Assembly: GCF_946227985.1 (NCBI RefSeq)
Contig: NZ_CAMKGL010000013.1
Location: 1-64,000, forward strand
Direction: 5' to 3'
Length of the DNA: 64,000 nt
From: Serratia quinivorans
GTDB taxonomy: Bacteria > Pseudomonadota > Gammaproteobacteria > Enterobacterales > Enterobacteriaceae
The notes under the pieces were generated by a model. It was not told where the DNA came from. It saw only the letters and a list, made by a program, of their open reading frames with translations, and made no database searches. The position numbers and the translations under genes were made by a program. Below, piece after piece: positions 1-7,874 of the stretch (positions within the stretch are counted from its first letter, which is position 1; each line of letters opens with the position of its first letter).

Positions 1-1163
1 GTCAGGTTGCTCGGTGCCAGGTCAGCGGAGCCGCCGAGGAATTCCGGCAGCACCTTGCCGAAGGTTTCCAGCGCGTTCTGCGAGGCCTTGCGGCTGGCGA
101 TGTTGGCCGGGTTGGCCTGCAGTTTTTCCACGAAGGCTTTGGCTTCGGCTTTCCAGTTGGCCGGCAGCTCACCGTTCACACGGCGTTTGAACTCGGCAGC
201 CAGTTCCGGGAAGGCCTTGGCGTAGGCGGCGAACTTGTCGTTCCAGGCCGCTTCTTTGGCCTTGCCGGCTTCCTTGGCGTCCCACTGGGCATAGATGTCC
301 TGCGGGATGTCGAAAGCGGCGTATTTCCAGCCCAGGGCTTCGCGGGTGGCGGCCACTTCGGCGGCGCCCAGCGCGGCACCGTGCACGTCGTGGGTGCCGG
401 CCTTGTTCGGGGAACCAAAACCAATCACGGTTTTGCACATCAGCAGGGACGGCTTGTCGGTGACCTTGCGGGCTTCTTCAATGGCGGCCTTGATGGCGTC
501 CGGGTTGTGGCCGTCAACGTGACGCACCACGTGCCAGCCGTAGGCTTCAAAGCGCTCGGCGGTGTTGTCGGTGAACCAGCCTTCCACGTGACCGTCGATG
601 GAGATGCCGTTGTCATCGTAGAACGCGGTCAGTTTGCCGAGCTTGAGGGTACCGGCCAGCGAACAGACTTCGTGGGAGATGCCTTCCATCATGCAGCCGT
701 CGCCCATAAAGGCGTAGGTGTGGTGGTCGACGATGTCATGGCCAGGGCGGTTGAACTGCGCGCCCAGGGTGCGTTCGGCAATGGCGAAACCGACGGCGTT
801 GGCGATGCCCTGCCCCAGTGGGCCGGTGGTGGTTTCCACGCCCGGGGTGTAGCCGTATTCCGGGTGGCCCGGGGTTTTGGAGTGCAGCTGGCGGAAGTTT
901 TCCAGCTCGCTCATCGGCAGGTCGTAGCCGGTGAGGTGCAACAGGCTGTAAATCAGCATGGAGCCATGGCCGTTGGAGAGGACGAAGCGGTCACGGTCAG
1001 CCCAGTGCGGGTTGGTCGGGTTGTGGTTCAGGTAGTCACGCCACAGAACTTCGGCGATGTCCGCCATGCCCATAGGTGCACCCGGGTGGCCGGAATTTGC
1101 TTTTTGTACGGCGTCCATGCTGAGTGCGCGGATGGCGTTGGCAAGCTCTTTACGAGAGGACAT
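1..1163 (-). CDS. tktA: Transketolase, N-terminal part (C-terminus outside window)
   Basis: Thiamine-diphosphate enzyme of the non-oxidative pentose phosphate pathway that transfers two-carbon ketol units between sugar phosphates in the cytosol. About 387 residues are visible, starting [17 protein letters not shown], with the [11 protein letters not shown] segment and the diphosphate-binding GDGCMMEG motif typical of transketolase. The ATG at 1163 is preceded by GGAGT five bases upstream. The gene runs off the left edge, so roughly the last 40 percent is missing. Its neighbour loiP, divergently transcribed, is also the neighbour of tktA in E. coli, which favours tktA over tktB. Confidence 0.95.
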   Translation of the reverse strand, partial: MSSRKELANAIRALSMDAVQKANSGHPGAPMGMADIAEVLWRDYLNHNPTNPHWADRDRFVLSNGHGSMLIYSLLHLTGYDLPMSELENFRQLHSKTPGHPEYGYTPGVETTTGPLGQGIANAVGFAIAERTLGAQFNRPGHDIVDHHTYAFMGDGCMMEGISHEVCSLAGTLKLGKLTAFYDDNGISIDGHVEGWFTDNTAERFEAYGWHVVRHVDGHNPDAIKAAIEEARKVTDKPSLLMCKTVIGFGSPNKAGTHDVHGAALGAAEVAATREALGWKYAAFDIPQDIYAQWDAKEAGKAKEAAWNDKFAAYAKAFPELAAEFKRRVNGELPANWKAEAKAFVEKLQANPANIASRKASQNALETFGKVLPEFLGGSADLAPSNL

Positions 1164-1401
1164 GTTTTACTCCAGGTCGGATTAAAAAATCAGTCAAGTT
1201 TTCTATTTTCTCAGACTCAGCATTAAAACGGCAATCCCTAATGCCAAATGAGAGCGAGTTCACAACTTATTAGCACAATTGGTCGGTTTTTCGGAATAAC
1301 ACTATTTTCCTGATTGCCAGCGTACACTAGTCTCAGGCGGCAAGATTACCCTAAATTAAAATGGCACTCCCCCCTTGTTACTATCACAGGAAGATGGCGT
1401 T

Positions 1402-2154
1402 ATGAAAATCCGTACCTCTTTGATTGCATTAAGCATTGCCACTTTGGTAAGCGGCTGTCAAAACCTGAATACCGATACCCTGATGCAGTCAGGCGCACAG
1501 GCGTTCCAGGCGGCGACGTTGAGCAATGACGACGTAAGAACCCTGAGTGATAAATCCTGCGCAGAGATGGACAGCAAGGCACAAATCGCGCCGGCGGACA
1601 GCACCTATGCCAAACGTTTGAACAAAATCGCCGCGGCGCTGGGCGATAACATCAACGGCACACCGGCCAACTACAAGGTTTACGTCACCAAGGACGTGAA
1701 TGCCTGGGCGATGGCCAACGGCTGTATCCGCGTTTACAGCGGCCTGATGGACATGATGACCGACAATGAAGTGGAAGGCGTGCTGGGTCATGAAATGGGC
1801 CACGTGGCGCTGGGCCATACGCGTAAAGCCATGCAGGTGGCTTACGGTACCGTGGCGTTGCGTACCGCAGCGGCATCGACCGGTGGCATCATAGGTTCGC
1901 TGTCGCAGTCACAGCTGGCGGACATGGGCGAAAAACTGGTGAATGCCCAGTTCTCGCAGAAACAGGAAAGCGAAGCGGATGACTACTCGTTCGATCTGAT
2001 GAAACAACGCGGTATCGATCCGAACGGTCTGGTCACCAGCTTTGAAAAACTGGCGAAAATGGAAGCCGGCCGTCAGAGCAGCATGTTCGACGATCACCCA
2101 GCCTCCGAAGCGCGTGCGCAGCACATTCGCGACCGCATCGCGGCAGGCAAATAA
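1402..2154 (+). CDS. loiP: M48-family metalloprotease lipoprotein (LoiP/YggG)
   Basis: Zinc protease of the outer membrane/periplasm, 250 aa, the usual length for LoiP. A lipoprotein signal peptide with lipobox LVSGC places the modified cysteine near residue 19. The zinc motif HEMGH lies in VLGHEMGHVALGH, and the third ligand is probably the glutamate of QESEADDYS. An upstream in-frame start exists at 1375, but the ATG at 1402 gives a proper signal peptide, so I chose it. In E. coli LoiP cleaves substrates under low osmolarity and next to tktA, the same neighbour as here. Orthology is from memory of the family. Confidence 0.9.
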   Translation: MKIRTSLIALSIATLVSGCQNLNTDTLMQSGAQAFQAATLSNDDVRTLSDKSCAEMDSKAQIAPADSTYAKRLNKIAAALGDNINGTPANYKVYVTKDVNAWAMANGCIRVYSGLMDMMTDNEVEGVLGHEMGHVALGHTRKAMQVAYGTVALRTAAASTGGIIGSLSQSQLADMGEKLVNAQFSQKQESEADDYSFDLMKQRGIDPNGLVTSFEKLAKMEAGRQSSMFDDHPASEARAQHIRDRIAAGK

Positions 2155-2177
2155 CCTTCATTATCCTACAAAGCAAC

Positions 2178-2222
2178 GGCACCCTAAAGTGGGCTATCCA
2201 CTAATTAAGGTGCCATTTTCAG
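2178..2222 (+). terminator. Probable loiP terminator
   Basis: Nested stems: GGCACC pairs with GGTGCC and AGTGG with CCACT inside it, followed by ATTTTC. It sits 24 bp after the loiP stop. The U-run is weak. Confidence 0.5.
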
Positions 2223-2368
2223 AAAATAAAAAAAGCATTCCTATTAACTTCATTATTAAAAAAAACACTCAACTCCACTTATTGAATCATATAAATAAAA
2301 CAACTTACAACAACACATAATAACCATTTATTTTTTGTGATCTTTAGCGAAAATTCACCCATGTGGTA

Positions 2369-2395
2369 TTGAACGTTGCCTGGAAACAATATAAT
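2369..2395 (+). promoter_or_regulatory. Candidate sigma-70 promoter of the microcin gene
   Basis: A perfect TATAAT at 2390-2395 is preceded by TTGAAC at 2369-2374 with a short 15-bp spacer (TATTGA two bases upstream would give 17). It lies 50 bp before the microcin start in an AT-rich, gene-free stretch (2223-2444) where I see nothing else. I found no convincing Fur box. Confidence 0.45.
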
Positions 2396-2444
2396 ACTAA
2401 GTTTCCTTATGGACATAAAACAACACTATGGAATGGAATTATTT

Positions 2445-2789
2445 ATGAAAACTATTGACTCATCTTTACTCGAACAAATCTCTGGTGGTCGTGGAAATAA
2501 TGGCGGTGACCGTAGCGATAATGGCGGAGGAAGCCGAAATAATGGCCGTAACGGAGGCGGAGCCCCAAAAACATGTGCAAATGATGTTGGCGTTGGCATC
2601 ATCACTGGCGCGCTAACAGGCATGGCTGGTGGGCCATGGACGATGATTGGCCTTGCCGTTGCGGGGGGTGCGACGGCAAGCCTCAGTTGCCCTGATAAAA
2701 GCCCATATAAAAATAACAACAATAATAACAGAGATGCACTCGCGGGTAACCGCTCCCCAAATAGCGTAAATGGTCAATGCCGCTGGTAA
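2445..2789 (+). CDS. Putative class II microcin precursor with double-glycine leader
   Basis: Predicted 114-aa bacteriocin precursor. Residues 1-15, MKTIDSSLLEQISGG, fit the double-glycine leader cut by C39 peptidase exporters: Gly at -1 and -2, with hydrophobic residues at -4 (Ile), -7 (Leu) and -12 (Ile). The predicted 99-aa mature peptide begins with a Gly/Asn/Arg-rich linker, then has Cys29, a Gly-rich hydrophobic segment (GVGIITGALTGMAGG onward) and Cys67. An Asn-rich polar tail ends GQCRW with a third Cys. This resembles class IIa microcins such as MccPDI and MccV (comparison from memory). In-frame ATGs at 2409 and 2433 exist; 2445 gives the canonical leader length. A small membrane protein follows at 2842. 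No exporter genes lie in the window, so processing would need an ABC transporter encoded elsewhere. AT-rich composition unlike its neighbours suggests transfer. Confidence 0.72.
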   Translation: MKTIDSSLLEQISGGRGNNGGDRSDNGGGSRNNGRNGGGAPKTCANDVGVGIITGALTGMAGGPWTMIGLAVAGGATASLSCPDKSPYKNNNNNNRDALAGNRSPNSVNGQCRW

Positions 2790-2804
2790 TACTCTTCTGT
2801 ATAT

Positions 2805-2827
2805 ATCCCCCCACTCAGCGGGGGGAT
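2805..2827 (+). promoter_or_regulatory. GC-rich hairpin between microcin and immunity genes
   Basis: CCCCCC (2807-2812) pairs with GGGGGG (2820-2825), extended to 8 bp by flanking A-T pairs, with a 7-nt loop. No U-run follows, so it is more likely an mRNA-stabilising or attenuating hairpin than a full terminator. The right arm ends only a few bases before the AAGG ribosome site of the downstream gene. Confidence 0.5.
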
Positions 2828-2841
2828 TAAGGCGACAATTT

Positions 2842-3039
2842 ATGAATAAAGCAAGATACTCGTTAATTTCCATTATCTGGATGCCAGGCTGTTACTTTAT
2901 TGGCATTAAGTCATCATTGAAAATATTACAACCGGCGACCAGTTATGTGGACTTGGTCACACTGGTTCTGGCTATTATTGGGCTACGAGTATCCATTTCA
3001 CTGATAGTCGACGCCCTGGGAATATTTAATAAAAATTAA
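2842..3039 (+). CDS. Small membrane protein, probable microcin immunity protein
   Basis: A 65-aa protein with two predicted hydrophobic segments, about residues 7-24 and 36-58. The ATG at 2842 is preceded by AAGG nine bases upstream; a longer in-frame reading from 2770 overlaps the microcin end and has no good ribosome site. It lies 52 bp after the microcin stop on the same strand and ends just before a strong inverted repeat, so the two genes form a closed unit. Class II microcin immunity proteins are small inner-membrane proteins encoded beside the precursor; the assignment rests on that context. I recognise no specific family in the sequence itself. Confidence 0.6.
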   Translation: MNKARYSLISIIWMPGCYFIGIKSSLKILQPATSYVDLVTLVLAIIGLRVSISLIVDALGIFNKN

Positions 3040-3045
3040 CTTCAT

Positions 3046-3080
3046 TTGAACGACACCTTACTGATTAAGGTGTCGTTCAA
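3046..3080. terminator. Shared inverted repeat, probable bidirectional terminator
   Basis: A perfect 15-bp stem, TTGAACGACACCTTA with its complement, and a 5-nt loop between two convergent genes (immunity gene and thiamine-diphosphate enzyme). There is no long U-run on either side. Confidence 0.65.
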
Positions 3081-3091
3081 TCTGTCACGGC

Positions 3092-4732
3092 TCAGTACAG
3101 GGTTTTCTGCGGTGGCCCGGCGAAGGTCAGCGGCCCGATGCTGTTCATGTCCACTTCCACCACCGACGGCCCCGGATAGTTAATCGCCTCCGCCAAGACG
3201 CCGCTGAACTGCGCCGCGCTGTCGACCTTCCAGGCTTTCAGCCCCATAGCTTCGGCCACCAGCGTAAAGGACGGAGTGTGCAGTTCGTTATAGTACTGAC
3301 GACCGGCAAAGTATTTATCCTGAATGCCGCGCATCACGCCGTAGCCACCGTCGTTCATAATCAGCAAAGTGATATTGGCCTGCTCCTGCGCCATGGTCGC
3401 CAGCTCGCCCAAGCCTAACGCCAACCCGCCGTCGCCCACCAACCCGACCACCTTGCGCTGCGGGTTAGCGATCGCGGTACCAATCGCCATCGGCAGGCCC
3501 ATGCCAATCGCCCCGGCCAGCGAGTGAATGTTACACAGCGGCGAAATCGCGCGGAACAAACGGCTGCCCCAAACGCTGCCGGAGACGGTGATATCACGCA
3601 CCAGCAGCCCATCCTGCGGCAGCGCGGCGGCAATGGCGTCGTTTAATTTGGCATATTCCCCCGACTGTTGGCGCAGCGCGCTTTCCGCCTGCTGCACCGC
3701 GCGGGCGATTTCGCTATCCCACTCGGCATTGACCTTCTCACCTGGGTTCAGTCGGGCAGCCAGTGCGTTAAGCAAAGCACCACAGTCGCCGTTGATTTGT
3801 TCGTCAGCCAGGTAGTTGCGATTGGCCGCCGCCGGATCAATATCAATCTGCACCAATGGGCGCGGCAACGGCAGCGTCCAGGTACGGGTTTCATTGCTGC
3901 GCAGGCGTGAACCGGCCACCAGCGTCAGATCGCACTGCGTCAGGATCGCCTCAATGCTCGGCGAATTATGGAACGCGCGCAGGCTGCGCGGATGGCTATC
4001 CGGCAGAATGCCACGCCCGTGGGTGCTGGAGATCACCGCTATACCGGCATCCGCCAGTTTGCGCACCGCATCGCCGCAGGCCAGCGCACCGCCGCCCAAC
4101 CATAATAGTGGGCGTTTGGCCTGTTTCAGCCGCTGATACAGCCGTTCAACCGCATCGTCACTGGCTGGCGGCAGCGGCGCAGGCATCACCGGCTGGCTCA
4201 GCACCGCACTGGAGACCAGGCTGCTTTGAATATCGATCGGGATCTCTACCGCCACCGGGCCGCAAGGCACCGTCTGCGCGTCGAGAATGGCCCGCTGGAT
4301 CACTGCCACCGCCTGTTCCGCAGAGTTAACCCGATACGCGCGTTTGGAGCAGGCGCGCAGGAAACCCAATTGATCGCGGGTTTCATGAATGAACCCGGCG
4401 TCGGCATCCAGCCAGGCTTTTTCCACCTGACCGGTAATGTGCAGCAGCGGCGTGTTGGCGTTCATCGCCTCGATCATTGCACCGACCGCATTGCCGGCGC
4501 CGGCGCCGGTACTGGTCAAGGCCACGCCCAGACCGGAGAAACGGCCGTGGGCATCGGCCATGGTCACGGCTCCAGCTTCACCACGTGCCGGCACAAAGCG
4601 AATGTTGCCGCGCTGCCCCACCGCATCGGCAATCGGCAGATTATGAATCGAAATGATGCCGTACATCGCCGACACCTCGTACTGTTCCAGAGTCCGGGCT
4701 ATCGCCTCGCCAACCGTTATTTTCTCGCTCAT
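3092..4732 (-). CDS. Thiamine-diphosphate enzyme of the acetolactate synthase / benzoylformate decarboxylase superfamily
   Basis: A 546-aa three-domain enzyme. The N-terminal pyrimidine domain carries the activating glutamate in RGEAGAV and the C-terminal domain carries the cofactor motif GDGGLALG with NDGGYG about 27 residues on. I chose MSEKITVGEA (ATG 4732) because AAGAAGG lies just upstream; ATG 4735 is equally placed. It is the last gene of the catabolic operon, 50 bp after the aldehyde dehydrogenase gene. No regulatory-subunit gene is nearby, so it is unlikely to be a biosynthetic acetohydroxyacid synthase. Decarboxylation or carboligation of a 2-oxo acid formed by the pathway is plausible. 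The exact substrate cannot be read from the sequence. Confidence 0.8.
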   Translation of the reverse strand: MSEKITVGEAIARTLEQYEVSAMYGIISIHNLPIADAVGQRGNIRFVPARGEAGAVTMADAHGRFSGLGVALTSTGAGAGNAVGAMIEAMNANTPLLHITGQVEKAWLDADAGFIHETRDQLGFLRACSKRAYRVNSAEQAVAVIQRAILDAQTVPCGPVAVEIPIDIQSSLVSSAVLSQPVMPAPLPPASDDAVERLYQRLKQAKRPLLWLGGGALACGDAVRKLADAGIAVISSTHGRGILPDSHPRSLRAFHNSPSIEAILTQCDLTLVAGSRLRSNETRTWTLPLPRPLVQIDIDPAAANRNYLADEQINGDCGALLNALAARLNPGEKVNAEWDSEIARAVQQAESALRQQSGEYAKLNDAIAAALPQDGLLVRDITVSGSVWGSRLFRAISPLCNIHSLAGAIGMGLPMAIGTAIANPQRKVVGLVGDGGLALGLGELATMAQEQANITLLIMNDGGYGVMRGIQDKYFAGRQYYNELHTPSFTLVAEAMGLKAWKVDSAAQFSGVLAEAINYPGPSVVEVDMNSIGPLTFAGPPQKTLY

Positions 4733-4782
4733 CATCAGCCTTCTTATATGTTCGTTGTAGGGGTACGCACCGTCGCTCAAAA

Positions 4783-6252
4783 CTAATCGCTCCAGCGATT
4801 CGCCTGATGGCTAAGCGCCAGATACAGGCTTTTTTGCTGCATGTAGGCTTTGATGCCGTGCAGGCCCTTTTCGCGGCCCAGACCGCTCTCTTTAAAACCG
4901 CCGAAAGGCGTAGAAATGGAGAATGTTTTGTAGGTATTGATCCACACCGTGCCGGTTTCCAATTGCTCCGCCAGCGCCATAGCCCGCGGGAAATCACGGC
5001 TCCAGATGCCGGCCGCCAGCCCGTAGACCGAATCATTGGCTTGTTCAATCAACTGCCGCTCGTCGTCGAACGGCAGCACCACCAACACCGGGCCAAAAAT
5101 CTCTTCCTGACAGGCACGGGCGCTATTGCTCAGCCCTTCAATAATCGTCGGCAGGTAATAGCTGCCACCGGCCAGTTGCGGATCCGCCGGGGCTTCACCG
5201 CCAATCACTATCCGCCCGCCTTCCTGCTGCGCCAGCGCCACATAATCCGCCACGCTTTGGCGATGCTTTTGGTTAATCAGCGGGCCGAGATGCACACCCG
5301 ACGTCAGTGGATTACCCACCCGCAATCCGGCCGCCAGTTCACTCAGGCGCGCCAGCAGTGGCTGGTACAAAGAACGGTGCACAAACAACCGCGAACCGGC
5401 GATGCAGGCCTGGCCGGCGGAGCTGAAAATGCCATAGCAGATACCGCGCGCCGCCTGTTCCAAATCCGCATCTTCCAGCACGATAGTCGGTGACTTGCCA
5501 CCCAGTTCGAGCGAGGTAGGGATCAGTTTTTCAGCGGCAATGTGTGCCAAATGGCGGCCGGTATTGGTGCCGCCGGTAAAGGAAATCTTTTTCACCAACG
5601 GGTGGCGGGCCAGCGCTTCGCCAATCACCGAGCCTTTGCCCGGCAGCACGCTGAGCAGTCCGGCAGGCAGCCCTGCCTGTTCAAACAGTTCCGCCAGTTT
5701 TAGCGCCATCAGCGGCGTGGCTTCGGCCGGTTTGAGGATCACCGCGTTGCCCGCCGCCAGCGCCGGGGCCACCTTTTGCATTTCACTGGCAATCGGCGAG
5801 TTCCACGGCGTAATCGCCGCGATCACCCCCAGCGGTTGATACTGGCTCAGCGTCATCACCTCGGCGCTGCGTTGGGTCGGCAGCTCACCCTCCAGCACCT
5901 CGCAGGCGGCAGCAAAGTAGCGGGCCGTCGCCGCCGCACTGGCCACCAGCCCACGGGTTTCCGCCAGCGGTTTACCGTTGTCGCGGGTCTGCAACTGCGC
6001 CAACTCTTCCTGCTGCGCCATAATCAGATTACTGACGCGATACAGAATATTGGCGCGCTGATGCGGCACCAGCCCACGCCACTCGGGCGCACGCCAGGCG
6101 CGTTCCGCCGCGGCTACCGCATCATTGACGTCTTCAACGCTGGCGGCACGCAGCTGCGCATTGACGCTGCCGTCGGCCGGAAACACCGAGGTCATCTCGT
6201 CGCCACGCCCTTCACACCAGCGCCCAGCTACAAAAATCTTTAACTTTTCCAT
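4783..6252 (-). CDS. NAD(P)-dependent aldehyde dehydrogenase
   Basis: A 489-aa member of the aldehyde dehydrogenase superfamily that oxidises an aldehyde to an acid. The active-site cysteine is in SSAGQACIAGSRLF, the general-base glutamate in LELGGKSP, and the cofactor loop shows PWNSP and SFTGGTNTG. The ATG at 6252 starts MEKLKIFVAGRW, a usual start for the family. It lies 15 bp after the aspartate-dehydrogenase-like gene and 50 bp before the thiamine-diphosphate gene, so it is within the operon. In meta-cleavage pathways such enzymes oxidise semialdehydes; another possibility is oxidation of the aldehyde released by the adjacent thiamine-diphosphate enzyme. Substrate unknown. Confidence 0.85.
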   Translation of the reverse strand: MEKLKIFVAGRWCEGRGDEMTSVFPADGSVNAQLRAASVEDVNDAVAAAERAWRAPEWRGLVPHQRANILYRVSNLIMAQQEELAQLQTRDNGKPLAETRGLVASAAATARYFAAACEVLEGELPTQRSAEVMTLSQYQPLGVIAAITPWNSPIASEMQKVAPALAAGNAVILKPAEATPLMALKLAELFEQAGLPAGLLSVLPGKGSVIGEALARHPLVKKISFTGGTNTGRHLAHIAAEKLIPTSLELGGKSPTIVLEDADLEQAARGICYGIFSSAGQACIAGSRLFVHRSLYQPLLARLSELAAGLRVGNPLTSGVHLGPLINQKHRQSVADYVALAQQEGGRIVIGGEAPADPQLAGGSYYLPTIIEGLSNSARACQEEIFGPVLVVLPFDDERQLIEQANDSVYGLAAGIWSRDFPRAMALAEQLETGTVWINTYKTFSISTPFGGFKESGLGREKGLHGIKAYMQQKSLYLALSHQANRWSD

Positions 6253-6267
6253 GCTCGCTCCTGCCGT

Positions 6268-7062
6268 TCAGGCAATAAAGCCACCGTCAACCAGACGGCG
6301 GCAGGCTTGTACCGCGCTCAGCGCCGCCAGGGTTGATGTTTTGGGATTACTCGCCAGCGGGTTGCCGCTCAGCTCAATCTGAAATTCACCGAAATTGCCG
6401 CACACCTGCAGCCGGTGGGTATTGCGTCGGGTGGCGGGATCAACCAGTAGCCGCACCCGGGTGGCGTCCATCCCCAATCCGTTAAGCGCAATGGTCGCGG
6501 CCACGTTGGCATTGGCCGGGAACAGCCGCGCCGCCTCACGCGCCGAGCCTTCAAAAAACACCTGCGCCTCGCTCACGGCATCAAGATCAATCAATTGTTC
6601 TGCCATGCTGCCGCGCCAGCTCGCCGGGCTTTTACAGGCCTGATAGGTGACGCTGTCCAGCCCGCCTTCACGCGCCGACGCCAGCCCATCCATTCCTGCC
6701 ACCGCACCGGACAGGACGATCAACTGGCCCCGATGCTGAAGGCAAGCCTGCTGCAACCGCTGCTGCAGCACCGCATCCGCCAGCGCCCCGGTGGAGATCA
6801 CCGCCAATGGCCAGCCACGCGTCACCACGGCCTCACCAAATTCCGCCACCGCCTGCTGGCTGGCACACTCCAGCACCAGGTCCGGTTGTTCAGTACACTG
6901 ATCCGGATGGGTTAGCGCCTGCACCTGCCCCCCGAAGGCACTGTCGATTGCCGCATGATGCGCCGCACGCGCCAGGATCCAGCCCACGCTCACCCCATCC
7001 GGCAGACGAGAAAGCACTTCTCTGGCCATTGCGCCGTAGCCAATCATCATGATCTTCTTCAT
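6268..7062 (-). CDS. L-aspartate dehydrogenase (NadX)-like oxidoreductase
   Basis: A 264-aa protein starting MKKIMMIGYGAMAREV, a nucleotide-binding Gly motif. The C-terminal domain has PANANVAATIALNGLGMDAT and PKTSTLAALS, hallmark segments of the aspartate dehydrogenase family. Known members convert L-aspartate to iminoaspartate/oxaloacetate with NAD(P), for NAD synthesis or amino acid catabolism. Here it sits inside an aromatic-degradation operon, 17 bp after an SDR gene and 15 bp before the aldehyde dehydrogenase gene. That suggests an amino- or imino-acid intermediate, but this is inference. The length is normal and no key segment seems missing. Confidence 0.82.
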   Translation of the reverse strand: MKKIMMIGYGAMAREVLSRLPDGVSVGWILARAAHHAAIDSAFGGQVQALTHPDQCTEQPDLVLECASQQAVAEFGEAVVTRGWPLAVISTGALADAVLQQRLQQACLQHRGQLIVLSGAVAGMDGLASAREGGLDSVTYQACKSPASWRGSMAEQLIDLDAVSEAQVFFEGSAREAARLFPANANVAATIALNGLGMDATRVRLLVDPATRRNTHRLQVCGNFGEFQIELSGNPLASNPKTSTLAALSAVQACRRLVDGGFIA

Positions 7063-7079
7063 CTGTTCGGCCTCTGCGG

Positions 7080-7874
7080 TTAAAGATGGCGGTTAAAGCC
7101 ACCGGAGACGTCAAGCGCCGCACCGGTAGTAAAGGACGCCAGGGGGGAAGCCAGGAACAACAGCGCCCGCGCCGGCTCCTGTGGCTTACCGAGGCGTTTC
7201 ATCGGGATACCGCGACGTTCGGCAATCGCCGCCGTCCACTGCTCCCAGCTTTGATCCTTATCGCTGCGCTCGTCGAAGCGGCGTCGCCATTGGCCGGATT
7301 CCACCATGCCCAGCAGGATCGAGTTGACGCGAATACCTTTGTCCACCAGCTCTTTCGACAGCGTCAGCGTCATGTTTAGCAGTGCGGCGCGCGCCGCCGA
7401 GGTGGCGATCATGTGTTCTTCCGGCTGCAAAGCCAGCAGTGAGTTCACGCAGGTAATTGAAGCGATATCCGACCGCTCCAGCGCCGGCAAAAACGCCTGT
7501 ACCGGGTTAATCACGCCGAACAGTTTTAGCTCCGCCTCATGCAGCCAGGCCGCACGTGGGGTGTGCTCAAAATGTGCCACAAATCCCTGACCGGCGTTAT
7601 TAATCAACAGATCCACCCCGCCGAAGTGCGCCGTCACCTGAGCGGCAAACTGCGTCACCTGCGCCTCGTCCAGCACGTCGCAGCACAGCGCCAGGATCTG
7701 CCCCTGTGGAAACTCATTACGCAGGCTGGCTTCGGCACCGGCCAGTTTGTCCGGGTTGCGGCCGCAAAAGGCCACCTTCGCCCCTTCCGCCAATAGCAGG
7801 CGCAGGGTCTCAAAACCGATGCCCGACGAACCGCCAGTGACCACTGCGACCCGTTGCTCAAGCTGAAAATTCAT
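7080..7874 (-). CDS. Short-chain dehydrogenase/reductase (SDR)
   Basis: A 264-aa classical SDR. The cofactor motif is TGGSSGIG near residue 14, NNAG follows near residue 92, and the sequence ends with GGFNRHL. The usual Tyr-x-x-x-Lys is not obvious: the expected place reads MIATSAARAALLNM, so the catalytic Tyr/Lys pair may be replaced. Its ATG overlaps the TGA of the upstream hydrolase gene by four bases (ATGA), indicating translational coupling. Probable role: oxidoreduction of a ring-cleavage or side-chain intermediate, or a divergent SDR with another activity. Substrate unknown. Confidence 0.78.
   Translation of the reverse strand: MNFQLEQRVAVVTGGSSGIGFETLRLLLAEGAKVAFCGRNPDKLAGAEASLRNEFPQGQILALCCDVLDEAQVTQFAAQVTAHFGGVDLLINNAGQGFVAHFEHTPRAAWLHEAELKLFGVINPVQAFLPALERSDIASITCVNSLLALQPEEHMIATSAARAALLNMTLTLSKELVDKGIRVNSILLGMVESGQWRRRFDERSDKDQSWEQWTAAIAERRGIPMKRLGKPQEPARALLFLASPLASFTTGAALDVSGGFNRHL

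Noticed and set aside
381-1226. 281-codon open frame on the plus strand over tktA
   Set aside because: It is antisense to a strongly conserved transketolase and has no family signal; it reflects codon bias.
3092-4732. Biosynthetic acetohydroxyacid synthase (ilvB/ilvI) or catabolic acetolactate synthase (budB)
   Set aside because: No small subunit, no bud genes beside it, and it lies at the end of a catabolic operon.
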